Shown: positions 18,140 to 26,752 of the stretch, piece by piece | Layout of the letters: the number at the start of each line of letters is the position of its first letter | Position numbering within the stretch: position 1 is the stretch's first letter | Assembly: GCA_009908855.1 (NCBI GenBank) | Contig: JAAAOM010000015.1 | Span: 1-41,835, forward strand | Reading direction: 5' to 3' | From: Bacteroidota bacterium | Lineage (GTDB): Bacteria; Bacteroidota; Bacteroidia; Bacteroidales; JAAAOM01 | DNA length: 41,835 nucleotides | Made by a program: the position numbers and the translations under genes | The notes under the pieces: model-generated | Told to the model about the DNA's origin: nothing | Database searches by the model: none | What the model saw: only the letters and a program-made list of their open reading frames with translations

Positions 18140-18164
18140 AAAAACGGCTGATGCCTTCCGTTGA

Positions 18165-19100
18165 TCAAGGCCCTAATAATATCTTACCTGTAAATTGTCC
18201 TTGTTTTCCGGTAATATGATAGATAACAAACGAATCCTTTACGGGAATAGAAATTTGTCCGAACGCATCCAGATAAGCAACACGAATCTGTTGGCCCTGA
18301 ACATTGTACAATCGAATCAGAACTGGCTCGTTTAACAAACTATTTATCATGAATGTGTTGTCAGATGCAACTATTTGAAACTGACCTGCTAAGCGTGATT
18401 GATCCAAAGTGGATATATAATCAGGTTCCTGCAATGTGGCTTGTTGTAATAGCTTTTCTACCCATAAACTATACATTTTACCTGAAGGATGCAGACCATC
18501 CCCGGCAACCAGAGATTCGTCTTCCAGTCCCTGCCGCGAAATAGGGGTAATATTTAAATAGTTCACACCATAAGCGTTGGCTACTTCCTTATTGATATTG
18601 TTATATTGATCTATTTCATCAGAAATTGTTGCTGTATCACCAGTTAATCCAAAGGGTGTATATGCATAATCAGGAATAGAAACGATCAGCACCTGGCTAG
18701 TATCGTTACCGGCAAAGGCAATTGCTTCATCCAGGAGTTCTTCAAACTGAGGTTTGTATATATTAATATCTTGTCCCTGATATTGATTGTTCACACCAAT
18801 TAGCAAGGTTACAAAATTAAAATCTGTATCAGGATTACGGCTTTCAATGGCGTTTAATAAATTATTGGTGGTCCATCCGGTTTGAGCAATGATTATCACT
18901 GTATCAACAGGCAATTGTCTCTGTTCAAGGGAATCAGCCAATTGAACAGGCCACCGGGCGTTAACTCCTACTCCCTCTCCAATGGTGTAAGAATCTCCAA
19001 GCGCCAGTATCTTAATTGGCTCATTGCCCAAAAAATTTTGTACTCTTGCGGGTATCGTTGTTAAGACGAGAAAATAGCATAACCCAATAATTCGCCTCAT
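18165..19100 (-). CDS. Secreted SGNH/GDSL hydrolase with sorting-domain-like C-terminus
   Basis: A 311-residue exported esterase-like protein. After a signal peptide (MRRIIGLCYFLVLTTIPARV), block I is LALGDSYTIGEG with nucleophile Ser37, block III is LLIGVNNQYQG (the oxyanion Asn), and block V is DGLHPSG with catalytic Asp and His near residues 200-203. The final ~65 residues (VLIRLYNVQGQQIRVAYL, FVIYHITGKQGQFTGKILL) resemble a T9SS sorting domain, though without the usual YPNP start. The substrate is unknown; esters of lipids or polysaccharides are possible. A palindrome-like site lies 3 bp before the start codon. Confidence 0.88.
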   Translation of the reverse strand: MRRIIGLCYFLVLTTIPARVQNFLGNEPIKILALGDSYTIGEGVGVNARWPVQLADSLEQRQLPVDTVIIIAQTGWTTNNLLNAIESRNPDTDFNFVTLLIGVNNQYQGQDINIYKPQFEELLDEAIAFAGNDTSQVLIVSIPDYAYTPFGLTGDTATISDEIDQYNNINKEVANAYGVNYLNITPISRQGLEDESLVAGDGLHPSGKMYSLWVEKLLQQATLQEPDYISTLDQSRLAGQFQIVASDNTFMINSLLNEPVLIRLYNVQGQQIRVAYLDAFGQISIPVKDSFVIYHITGKQGQFTGKILLGP

Positions 19101-19102
19101 AA

Positions 19103-19116
19103 TACTTTTATAAGTA
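19103..19116. promoter_or_regulatory. Imperfect palindrome resembling the arabinose-operon operator
   Basis: TACTTTTATAAGTA is symmetric at 6 of 7 base pairs and differs at one position from TACTTTTAAAAGTA, the core of the palindrome upstream of the arabinose operon. It abuts the SGNH hydrolase start. AT-rich chance similarity cannot be excluded. Confidence 0.3.
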
Positions 19117-19241
19117 AAACAAATGAATGTTTCGAAAAGTTTGAAACACCATTACGGTATTATCAGTGAATAAGTTGCGTGTCATATTACTCAACAACTG
19201 TTGTGGGCAGCTTGTATCTTCAATAATAAAGGTGATATTGA

Positions 19242-20468
19242 CTATCTGAACGTTTCAATGCCGGCCTTTTGCATATCTTTCCAGAAATTGGGATAGGATT
19301 TGGTCACAACCATCGGATCATTAATCCTGAGGTCATTGCAAAACACAGCAACCGGTGCAAAAGCCATGGCCATGCGATGGTCGTGATAGGTATCAATGGT
19401 AACCGCTTTATTGGCAACATCAACTTTCTCCCTATGCCATTGTAGTACCCCGGGTTCAGGTTCCATTAAATGAAAACCGAATTTACCCAGCTCGGTTTGC
19501 AGGGCGGCAATGCGATCGGTTTCTTTTATGCGCAAGGTTTGGGCGCCGGAAAAACGAAAAGAAATATTGCTAAAAACACAGGTAACCACCAGGGTTTGAA
19601 TCAAATCCGGACTATTAATGAAATTATATTTAACATGCTCAATTGGGGTATCTCTGCGTATAATCCGTGTACCTGTCTCTGTATATTCAGTATGTACCCC
19701 CAGCGGCCTGAATATTTCAGTCAGTGCGGAGTCACCCTGCAAGCTTTCCTTTTGTAGTCCTTCCAGGTAAAATTCCACTCCCGGAAAAAACACGGCCATT
19801 TGATACCAATAAGAGGCAGCTGACCAATCAGATTCCACAAAAAAATCACCTCCAATAAATTGCTGTGGTTTAATAGCAATGGTATTATCATTCCATGTAT
19901 AAGCTATACCAGCTTGTTTCATTAATCCAAGGGTCATCTCAACATAAGAACGCGACACCAATTCATTGGCAATTTCTATGGTCAGACCGTTGGATAAATA
20001 AGGTGCGATGAGCAATAACGCGGTAATATACTGGCTGCTAATGCTACCGTCGATAGTGAGTTTATCATTATCAGGTAATGATTTTCCAATTTTTAGCGGT
20101 GGATAGCCCTGGTTTTCCATGTATTCAATGTTGGCCCCCAACACGCGCAAAGCATCCACCAGTTTGGCAATGGGGCGGTTTTTCATCCGCTCTGAGCCTG
20201 TAATAATAGTTGTTTTTCCGGTGGTGGTAAGCCAGGCTGTCAGAAACCTCATAGAAGTTCCGGCATGCCCAATATCTATAGTACCCCCTATATTCCTGAA
20301 GGCCTCCTGCATTACCCTGGTATCATCGCTTTCGGATACATTCCTTAAGTTAAATGAATGATTGGCCAGTGCATCAATTATCAGCATCCGGTTGCTGATG
20401 CTCTTTGATGAAGGCAGCTGTATATGAACTTTGGCCGGTTGTCCAACCTTTTTTAACTGGTATTGCAT
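19242..20468 (-). CDS. aroA: 3-phosphoshikimate 1-carboxyvinyltransferase (EPSP synthase)
   Basis: Transfers enolpyruvyl from PEP to shikimate-3-phosphate, the sixth step of the shikimate pathway. The 408-residue protein begins with MQYQLKKVGQPAKVHIQLPSSKSISNR; the PSSKSISNR segment binds both substrates. GTSMRFLTAWL and ERMKNRPI (PEP site) and the C-terminal RIKETDRI and DTYHDHRMAMAFAP segments are EPSP-synthase signatures. I start at ATG 20468; an in-frame ATG at 20603 would place a TATCTTTG promoter element inside the gene and overlap the esterase gene. The neighbouring genes are not aromatic-pathway genes. Confidence 0.95.
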   Translation of the reverse strand: MQYQLKKVGQPAKVHIQLPSSKSISNRMLIIDALANHSFNLRNVSESDDTRVMQEAFRNIGGTIDIGHAGTSMRFLTAWLTTTGKTTIITGSERMKNRPIAKLVDALRVLGANIEYMENQGYPPLKIGKSLPDNDKLTIDGSISSQYITALLLIAPYLSNGLTIEIANELVSRSYVEMTLGLMKQAGIAYTWNDNTIAIKPQQFIGGDFFVESDWSAASYWYQMAVFFPGVEFYLEGLQKESLQGDSALTEIFRPLGVHTEYTETGTRIIRRDTPIEHVKYNFINSPDLIQTLVVTCVFSNISFRFSGAQTLRIKETDRIAALQTELGKFGFHLMEPEPGVLQWHREKVDVANKAVTIDTYHDHRMAMAFAPVAVFCNDLRINDPMVVTKSYPNFWKDMQKAGIETFR

Positions 20469-20483
20469 GGTACATATTTTGGG

Positions 20484-20491
20484 CAAAGATA
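20484..20491 (-). promoter_or_regulatory. -7 promoter element for aroA
   Basis: Reads TATCTTTG on the minus strand, an exact TAnnTTTG match 15 bp upstream of ATG 20468. It decides the start, since a transcript from here cannot contain the longer frame. The nearest upstream TTG is about 27 bp away, outside the usual range. Confidence 0.55.
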
Positions 20492-20535
20492 ATGATCGCA
20501 AGCTGAATACGAGAATTTCAACAGATACCGCTTCA

Positions 20536-22545
20536 TTATTCCTTCCAATTATCAGTGCGGAATGAAGATGCCGGTAATCCGGCATTATTAAACAGGCTCG
20601 CACCGGATGTATTGTCCCATAAATAACGCACCGCCACAGGATCTTTTACTTTCGGAGCTGACACAATTACACGATCTCCTTTTATCTTCGCCCTGGCAGA
20701 ATAAAACTTTTTATCCTGACCGGCAATAATAAAGTGTTGTAATCGATCATCGGGGGTTGACAACCCTGTTCCGGTATATTTAAAAGAAAGCATGATCGAA
20801 TTCTCTTTAACTTCCATACCATTATATACAGGCCCTGAATAAATAATCTCGTGACCATAATTTTTGGCCAATGCCCATCGGGCCAATCGGTCACCCACGT
20901 ATTTTTTATTGGCCGGATGAATATTATCAGGATTCCCGGTATCCAGCGTAACAACCATTCCTGTATTATCCACTTTTTCCATTGTTTTCAGTTGCGCTTC
21001 CCTTAATCGATACGACTCAATTTCATGGCCATAATCAAAAGGTGCTATTTGCACAAAGTAAAAAGGAAATTTTCCCATGTCCCATTTTGTTCGCCAGTCC
21101 GCTATCATGGCCGGAAACAAGTATTCATATTGTTCAGGATTTCCGGTGTTAGACTCGCCCTGATACCAAATTACACCTTTTAGGGTATAAGGTATGAGCG
21201 GATGAATCATGGCATTGTATAAAAACGAGGGCGTAACAGGACTTAAATCAACGGATACATCGGGACGATTGAGAAAAACATTTTCATTAACATTATAAAT
21301 GTAAAATTGATCATCTTTATATTCGGCCACCGGTAAATATTTCCACTTTCCCGACAATGATATGGTATTTTCAGGATCGCTTTTCGGATACACTTTCATT
21401 TGAGATGACTTCCCGGTAAAACCACCAGCTCCCCTATTATCAATAATCCTTATGGCTATTACATTTTCATTTTGTTTAACCATATCGGCCGAAACAGTAT
21501 ATTTCCGGGCTATATTCCAGGCTCCTTCCTGTTCAACAGAACCAATTTTTTGTCCGTTCCAATAGGTAATATCCATATCATCAATCGGCCCTGTTTCAAG
21601 CATCAATTCTTTTCCGTGCCACTGATCAGGTATACTAACCTTCTTGCGGAACCAGACGGCTCCGTTAAAATTACCGACTGAAGACTCTTCCCAGGGAGTT
21701 GGCACCTGCATAACAGGCCAATTAGAATCATCAAATAAAGCAGCGGAAACCTGTTTGTCACCAAAATCAAGGCTCTGAAACGGTTTGTCGCGATCAATAT
21801 TTATCTCCATAACCGGTAATTTTGCAAACCATTCATGTAATTTCTCTATCTCCGACCGATTATTGGCCAGATTGTCTATCAAAGCCTGAAATTCTTCAAA
21901 TTGATAAAGTTTTTCCTGACTCATCCATGATTCAACGGGAGTGCCACCCCAGCTTGAATGGATTAAGCCTATAGGAATATTGAGTTCGTTATACAATTTT
22001 TTTCCGAAAAAGAACGCGGTAGCGCTAAATTTACTTGCAGTTTCGGGTGTGCATGCTAACCAGCTCCCATTGCATTGCTCTTTAGGAAATGCAGCAATAG
22101 ATTGGCGAACAGTAAAAAAACGAATATTTGGATAGTTGGCATTGCGTATATTCTCCTCAGCATATAAAACAGGTTCATCAGGTGGCCAACCCTCCAATGG
22201 CATGGCCATATTGGACTGACCCGAACATAACCAGACTTCTCCGATAAGTACATTCTTTAATTCAATCTTTTTGTGATCGGTTTGTATTGTTATAAGCCAG
22301 GGGCCACCCGCTTCAGGTGTATTCAGTCGGGCTTGCCACTGCCCTGTTTCATCGGATTTACCTGTGTATGTCTCTCCCCATCCGGTTTGAATATGAATGG
22401 TTGCATGTGTTCCGGCCGTACCCCAAAAAGTTACGGTTGTGTGCTGTTGCAATACCATGTTATCGGCAAACAATGAAGGTAATTCAAGGGCTTGTACCAT
22501 GCTAATTGCGTATAAGAATGTTAATAGCAGAATTAATTTTCTCAT
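20536..22545 (-). CDS. Secreted sialate O-acetylesterase-like carbohydrate esterase
   Basis: A 669-residue periplasmic or exported esterase. A signal peptide (MRKLILLLTFLYAISMVQA) precedes an N-terminal beta domain, then WLCSGQSNM with nucleophile Ser111. A second conserved block is GVIWYQGESNTGNPEQY, and the catalytic Asp/His region is DNIHPANKKYVGDR near residues 555-568. Between about residues 265 and 390 there is an inserted jelly-roll carbohydrate-binding-like domain (PTPWEESS, GAVWFRKKVSIP, DDMDITYWNGQKIG), as seen in some glycan deacetylases. The family removes O-acetyl groups from sialic acid or plant polysaccharides; beside an arabinose operon a plant-glycan target is plausible but unproven. 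Confidence 0.88.
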   Translation of the reverse strand: MRKLILLLTFLYAISMVQALELPSLFADNMVLQQHTTVTFWGTAGTHATIHIQTGWGETYTGKSDETGQWQARLNTPEAGGPWLITIQTDHKKIELKNVLIGEVWLCSGQSNMAMPLEGWPPDEPVLYAEENIRNANYPNIRFFTVRQSIAAFPKEQCNGSWLACTPETASKFSATAFFFGKKLYNELNIPIGLIHSSWGGTPVESWMSQEKLYQFEEFQALIDNLANNRSEIEKLHEWFAKLPVMEINIDRDKPFQSLDFGDKQVSAALFDDSNWPVMQVPTPWEESSVGNFNGAVWFRKKVSIPDQWHGKELMLETGPIDDMDITYWNGQKIGSVEQEGAWNIARKYTVSADMVKQNENVIAIRIIDNRGAGGFTGKSSQMKVYPKSDPENTISLSGKWKYLPVAEYKDDQFYIYNVNENVFLNRPDVSVDLSPVTPSFLYNAMIHPLIPYTLKGVIWYQGESNTGNPEQYEYLFPAMIADWRTKWDMGKFPFYFVQIAPFDYGHEIESYRLREAQLKTMEKVDNTGMVVTLDTGNPDNIHPANKKYVGDRLARWALAKNYGHEIIYSGPVYNGMEVKENSIMLSFKYTGTGLSTPDDRLQHFIIAGQDKKFYSARAKIKGDRVIVSAPKVKDPVAVRYLWDNTSGASLFNNAGLPASSFRTDNWKE

Positions 22546-22576
22546 TTTTTCTGTTTTATTGTCATCTATCTATAAT

Positions 22577-22607
22577 CAAAAATATGGGTAAGCATAACAA
22601 TATGCAA
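22577..22607 (-). promoter_or_regulatory. Promoter of the esterase gene
   Basis: On the minus strand TTG (22607-22605), a 20-bp spacer and TATTTTTG (22584-22577) match the Bacteroidota consensus. The -7 lies about 31 bp upstream of the ATG at 22545. Confidence 0.6.
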
Positions 22608-22762
22608 CCCTATTGTAAAATCATTCAATTTATTTAATATTGCCCATTTATTAATTTTGGAAAACTGAAATTCGTTATCTGCTTTAACGATGGTTTGCTT
22701 CAATATGGCGGTTTATCACGGATGTTTATCGGGTCACTTTTTCAGGAACCCAAAAAATTTAT

Positions 22763-22793
22763 TTTGAATTGAAATTGAAAACATATACTTTTA
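22763..22793 (+). promoter_or_regulatory. Promoter of the arabinose operon
   Basis: TTTG (22763-22766), a 19-bp spacer and TACTTTTA (22786-22793; one mismatch to TAnnTTTG) form a good Bacteroidota promoter about 50 bp before the symporter ATG. An alternative pair is TTG (22775-22777) with TATTTTTT (22798-22805) at 20-bp spacing. Both -7 options fall within or touch the 16-bp palindrome. Confidence 0.6.
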
Positions 22794-22800
22794 AAAGTAT
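22785..22800. promoter_or_regulatory. Perfect 16-bp palindrome, candidate AraR operator
   Basis: ATACTTTTAAAAGTAT is a perfect palindrome covering the -7 element of the arabinose operon. A degenerate copy, TACTCTTAAAAAAT, lies at 22805-22818, 19 bp centre to centre. A repressor bound here would occlude RNA polymerase. AraR (29624-30307) is the obvious candidate protein, by operon context. Confidence 0.6.
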
Positions 22801-22843
22801 TTTTTACTCTTAAAAAATCTATTAACAAACGAATAAAAAAACT

Positions 22844-24493
22844 ATGGCTACATTAGACTGGATCGTACTTGGACTATTCTTTATCGCCTTAATCGGTATA
22901 GTTGTATGGGTTTCACTGCAAAAGGAGGAAACTTCTACTGATTATTTCCTGGCAGGAAAAAATGTCGGATGGTTTGCAATTGGTGCATCCATTTTTGCTT
23001 CTAACATTGGATCTGAGCACCTTGTTGGACTGGCTGGCGCTGGTGCAGAAAGCGGTATGGCAATGGCGCATTGGGAAATGCATGGTTGGCTCATTCTTAT
23101 GTTGGGATGGGTATTCGTGCCATTTTATGCACGTAGTAAAGTATCTACAATGCCGGAGTTCCTGGAAAAACGATTTAATCCGGCTTCGCGCTCATTTCTT
23201 TCCATTATATCACTGGTGAGTTACGTATTAACCAAAGTTGCCGTAACGGTATACGCTGGTGGTGTGGTATTTAAAGAAGTATTTGGAATTGAAACCTGGA
23301 TGGGAATTGATTTTTTTTGGGTAGGCGCTGTAGGCTTGGTTGTGGTTACCGGAATTTATACGGTAATCGGAGGTATGAGGTCTGTCTTATATACATCTGT
23401 ACTGCAAACACCTGTTCTTTTAATTGGCTCCATTCTCATACTCGTAATTGGTTTATCACAAGTAGGCGGATGGGGAGAATTAATGGAAATTACAAGAGCT
23501 AACACAACTGATTATGGCGACTCCATGGCCAGTTTAATACGATCGGCAAAAGATCCCGAATTCCCTTGGACAGGTGTAATACTGGGTTCCGCAATTATTG
23601 GGTTTTGGTATTGGTGTACGGATCAATATATTGTGCAACGGGTATTATCCGGCAGAAATGAAACACAAGCAAGAAGAGGAGCTATTTTCGGTGCTTATCT
23701 GAAATTAACACCTGTGTTCATATTCCTAATTCCCGGAATGATTGCATTTGCGCTTCATCAAAAAGGACAATTAGAACTTGCCAGCTCTGATGCAGCATTT
23801 GCTGCCTTGGTGTCGCAGATACTCCCTGCCGGTATTAAAGGATTGGTAGTGGGTGGTTTAATTGCTGCGCTAATGAGTTCCCTGGCTTCTTTATTCAACT
23901 CCTCTGCAATGCTATTTACTGTAGATTTTTATAAAAAATACAAACCCGAGTCTTCCGAAAAACACCTGGTTATTGTAGGTCGAATTGCAACTGTGGTAAT
24001 TGTTATACTGGGCATTTTGTGGATACCTGTGATGAAAGGCATTGGAAAAGTCCTTTATGCCTATTTGCAGGATGTCCAATCACTACTGGCACCTGGCATT
24101 GCTTCGGTATTCTTATTGGGTGTATTCTGGAAAAGAACAACTGCACAAGCTGGTTTTACAGGACTAGTCACCGGGTTTGTGTTGGGTATGACACGTTTGG
24201 CCTTAACAATTTTTGAAAAACATTTAAATACCGAAGGACTTATTTATGAAATTTTTGTTCAACCCAACTGGCTGCACTTTGAAATCATTCTCTTTGCTGT
24301 TTGTTTGACCGTCATTATTGTGGTATCCTATATGACAAAAAAACCAGACCCGGCAAAACTTGTAGGTCTTACCTACGGGTCAGCAACGGCCGAACACCGA
24401 GCTGAAACTCGATCAAGTTATAGCCGTTGGGATGTCATTAATACAATCATTATCATTTCAATTATTATCGCATTTTATATCTATTTCTGGTAA
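22844..24493 (+). CDS. Sodium:solute symporter (SGLT-like), probable L-arabinose importer
   Basis: A 549-residue inner-membrane transporter of the SSS family with about 14 hydrophobic helices. Residues 40-75 contain WFAIGASIFASNIGSEHLVGLAGAGAESG, the family sugar/Na+ binding region close to that of bacterial SGLTs. Others are GGMRSVLYTSVLQ, YWCTDQYIVQRVLSGRN and GLVVGGLIAALMSSLASLFNSSAM (Na+ site). As first gene of an operon with araA, araD and araB, import of L-arabinose is likely, but galactose or other pentoses cannot be excluded from sequence. Spacing to araA is 17 bp. Confidence 0.92.
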   Translation: MATLDWIVLGLFFIALIGIVVWVSLQKEETSTDYFLAGKNVGWFAIGASIFASNIGSEHLVGLAGAGAESGMAMAHWEMHGWLILMLGWVFVPFYARSKVSTMPEFLEKRFNPASRSFLSIISLVSYVLTKVAVTVYAGGVVFKEVFGIETWMGIDFFWVGAVGLVVVTGIYTVIGGMRSVLYTSVLQTPVLLIGSILILVIGLSQVGGWGELMEITRANTTDYGDSMASLIRSAKDPEFPWTGVILGSAIIGFWYWCTDQYIVQRVLSGRNETQARRGAIFGAYLKLTPVFIFLIPGMIAFALHQKGQLELASSDAAFAALVSQILPAGIKGLVVGGLIAALMSSLASLFNSSAMLFTVDFYKKYKPESSEKHLVIVGRIATVVIVILGILWIPVMKGIGKVLYAYLQDVQSLLAPGIASVFLLGVFWKRTTAQAGFTGLVTGFVLGMTRLALTIFEKHLNTEGLIYEIFVQPNWLHFEIILFAVCLTVIIVVSYMTKKPDPAKLVGLTYGSATAEHRAETRSSYSRWDVINTIIIISIIIAFYIYFW

Positions 24494-24510
24494 AATAAAT
24501 TATAAAAACT

Positions 24511-26013
24511 ATGAGCAATTCTATTCAGGAAGTTTGGTTCGTTACAGGGAGCCAACATTTATACGGAGAAGAGACACTAAAACAGGTTGAAGCGCACTCC
24601 AAAGAAGTTGCGAAAGGGTTGGCTGACAACATTAAATCATCAGTAACTATTGAATTTAAATCGGTCCTTACAACTTCCGACGCCATAAATCGATTATGCA
24701 TTGATGCTAATTCAGACCCTAATTGTATCGGGCTTATTGCATGGATGCACACATTTTCGCCAGCCAAGATGTGGATTAAAGGCCTGAACAGTCTTGCCAA
24801 GCCTTATGTGCATCTGCATACGCAGTTTAACAGAGATATTCCATGGAAAGAAATTGACATGGACTTTATGAACCTGAACCAGTCAGCTCACGGCGGACGC
24901 GAATTTGGCTATATAAATGCACGCATGGGTATTAACCGAAAAGTTATTGTCGGACACTGGAAAGAACAGACCATAATAGAAGACCTGGATGTATGGATCA
25001 GTGCTGCCAAAGGTAAAAATGAACTTTCAAATCTGAAACTAGCCCGTTTTGGCGATAATATGCGCAATGTAGCCGTAACAGAAGGCAATAAAGTGTCTGC
25101 CGAAATGGAATTCGGCCTGGATGTAAAAGGTTTTGGTGTGGGTGATTTGGTTGAGTATGTTAATGCTGCCACAGAAGGTGAAATATCTGCCCTGATGGAT
25201 GAGTATAAATCGCTTTATACCATCCCCTCGAAAATGAAAAAAGACGATCATTACTGGAATTCGGTAAAAGAAGCAGCACGCATTGAAATTGGTCTGAAAA
25301 AGTTTTTGGATGACGGTGGCTTCAAAGCCTTTACCACAACCTTTGAAGACCTGCACGGCTTGCATCAACTTCCGGGCCTACCCGTACAGCGCCTAATGCA
25401 AAAAGGCTATGGATTTGGTGCGGAAGGTGACTGGAAAACTTCTGCTTTGCTGAGAACTATGAAAGTCATGTCGGACGGACTAAAAGGAGGCGATTCGTTT
25501 ATGGAAGACTATACGTATAACTTCGATCCAAAAGGAAACAGAGTATTGGGATCACACATGCTTGAAATTTGTCCTTCAATTGCCGATGACAAGCCATCGC
25601 TGGAAGTACATCCGTTGGGCATAGGAGGTAAAAACGATCCGGCCCGATTGGTTTTCAATGCAGCGCCTGGCAATGCGTTAAATGTATCTCTCATGGACAT
25701 GGGTAACCGGTATCGTCTGCTGGTTAACAAAGTACAGGCTACAGATTTTCCTGATTTACCTAAACTTCCTGTTGCCCGCGTGCTTTGGGATGCCAAACCA
25801 AACCTAAAAGTAGCGGCCACTTCTTGGATATTGGCAGGTGGCGCTCATCATACTGTATATACCGAATCTTTGACTACCGAACACATCATTGATTTTGCGG
25901 AAATGTTTGATATCGAATGCCTGGTTATTGATGAACATACAAATATCAGCGATTTTAAAAAAGAAATCAGACACAACGAAGTGTATTACCACCTTAATCA
26001 AGGATTACGTTAA
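24511..26013 (+). CDS. araA: L-arabinose isomerase
   Basis: Converts L-arabinose to L-ribulose with a divalent metal (Mn2+). The 500-residue length matches the family. Conserved metal and catalytic segments are [23 protein letters not shown] (first Glu), [14 protein letters not shown] (second Glu), [18 protein letters not shown] (His) and [14 protein letters not shown] (His). The N-terminal [16 protein letters not shown] is diagnostic for AraA. Located 17 bp after the symporter and 10 bp before araD. Confidence 0.97.
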   Translation: MSNSIQEVWFVTGSQHLYGEETLKQVEAHSKEVAKGLADNIKSSVTIEFKSVLTTSDAINRLCIDANSDPNCIGLIAWMHTFSPAKMWIKGLNSLAKPYVHLHTQFNRDIPWKEIDMDFMNLNQSAHGGREFGYINARMGINRKVIVGHWKEQTIIEDLDVWISAAKGKNELSNLKLARFGDNMRNVAVTEGNKVSAEMEFGLDVKGFGVGDLVEYVNAATEGEISALMDEYKSLYTIPSKMKKDDHYWNSVKEAARIEIGLKKFLDDGGFKAFTTTFEDLHGLHQLPGLPVQRLMQKGYGFGAEGDWKTSALLRTMKVMSDGLKGGDSFMEDYTYNFDPKGNRVLGSHMLEICPSIADDKPSLEVHPLGIGGKNDPARLVFNAAPGNALNVSLMDMGNRYRLLVNKVQATDFPDLPKLPVARVLWDAKPNLKVAATSWILAGGAHHTVYTESLTTEHIIDFAEMFDIECLVIDEHTNISDFKKEIRHNEVYYHLNQGLR

Positions 26014-26023
26014 ACCGATTATT

Positions 26024-26710
26024 ATGTTAGAAGGATTAAAGGAAGATGTTCTGAAAGCCAATCTTGACCTCGTTAAACACGGATTGGTAGTTTTTACCTG
26101 GGGTAACGCAAGCGGTATTGACCGTGAAAAAGGACTTGTAGTAATTAAACCCAGCGGTGTTTCTTACGATGACATGAAAGCCGACGATATGGTTGTGCTT
26201 GATCTGGAAGGGAACAAGGTGGAAGGCAATTTAAAACCCTCCTCCGATACACCCACCCATCTTGTTCTGTATAACAATTTCCCAGATATAGGAGGTATTG
26301 TGCACACCCATAGTGAATGGGCTACCAGCTGGGCACAGGCCGGCAGACCAATACCTGCTTACGGCACTACACATGCTGATTATTTCTATGGTGAAATTCC
26401 CTGTACCCGGGTATTATCAAAAGAAGAAATTGATGGCAGCTACGAAAAAGCAACCGGAGAAGTAATCGTTGATAAATTCAAAAATATCGATTACAAGGCA
26501 GTGCCAGGTGTGTTGCTGAGCAATCATGCGCCGTTTACATGGGGGAAAGACCCGGACGAAGCAGTACATAATGCAGTAGTAATGGAACAGGTAGCCAAGA
26601 TGGCTTTTCGAAATGAAGTGCTGGGAAATAAAACGCCGGTGGATAGCTATATGCTTGATAAACATTATTTCCGTAAACACGGGAAAAACGCCTACTATGG
26701 CCAAAAATAA
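26024..26710 (+). CDS. araD: L-ribulose-5-phosphate 4-epimerase
   Basis: Zinc-dependent class II aldolase-fold epimerase producing D-xylulose 5-phosphate, which enters the pentose phosphate pathway. The 228-residue length matches AraD (about 231). Zinc ligands are in VHTHSEWA (two His) and [11 protein letters not shown] (third His); GNASGID and [11 protein letters not shown] bind substrate phosphate. The ATG at 26024, 10 bp after the araA stop, is the right start; the same frame extends upstream inside araA without homology. Confidence 0.96.
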   Translation: MLEGLKEDVLKANLDLVKHGLVVFTWGNASGIDREKGLVVIKPSGVSYDDMKADDMVVLDLEGNKVEGNLKPSSDTPTHLVLYNNFPDIGGIVHTHSEWATSWAQAGRPIPAYGTTHADYFYGEIPCTRVLSKEEIDGSYEKATGEVIVDKFKNIDYKAVPGVLLSNHAPFTWGKDPDEAVHNAVVMEQVAKMAFRNEVLGNKTPVDSYMLDKHYFRKHGKNAYYGQK

Positions 26711-26752
26711 GACGGATCACTATTTTCAGTTATAATAAGAAAGATATTAATC

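Noticed and set aside
20469-20603. Longer aroA start
   Set aside because: The extension contains the TATCTTTG promoter element and overlaps the esterase gene; homology begins at MQYQL.
25889-26023. Longer araD start
   Set aside because: The extension lies inside araA in another frame and has no AraD similarity.
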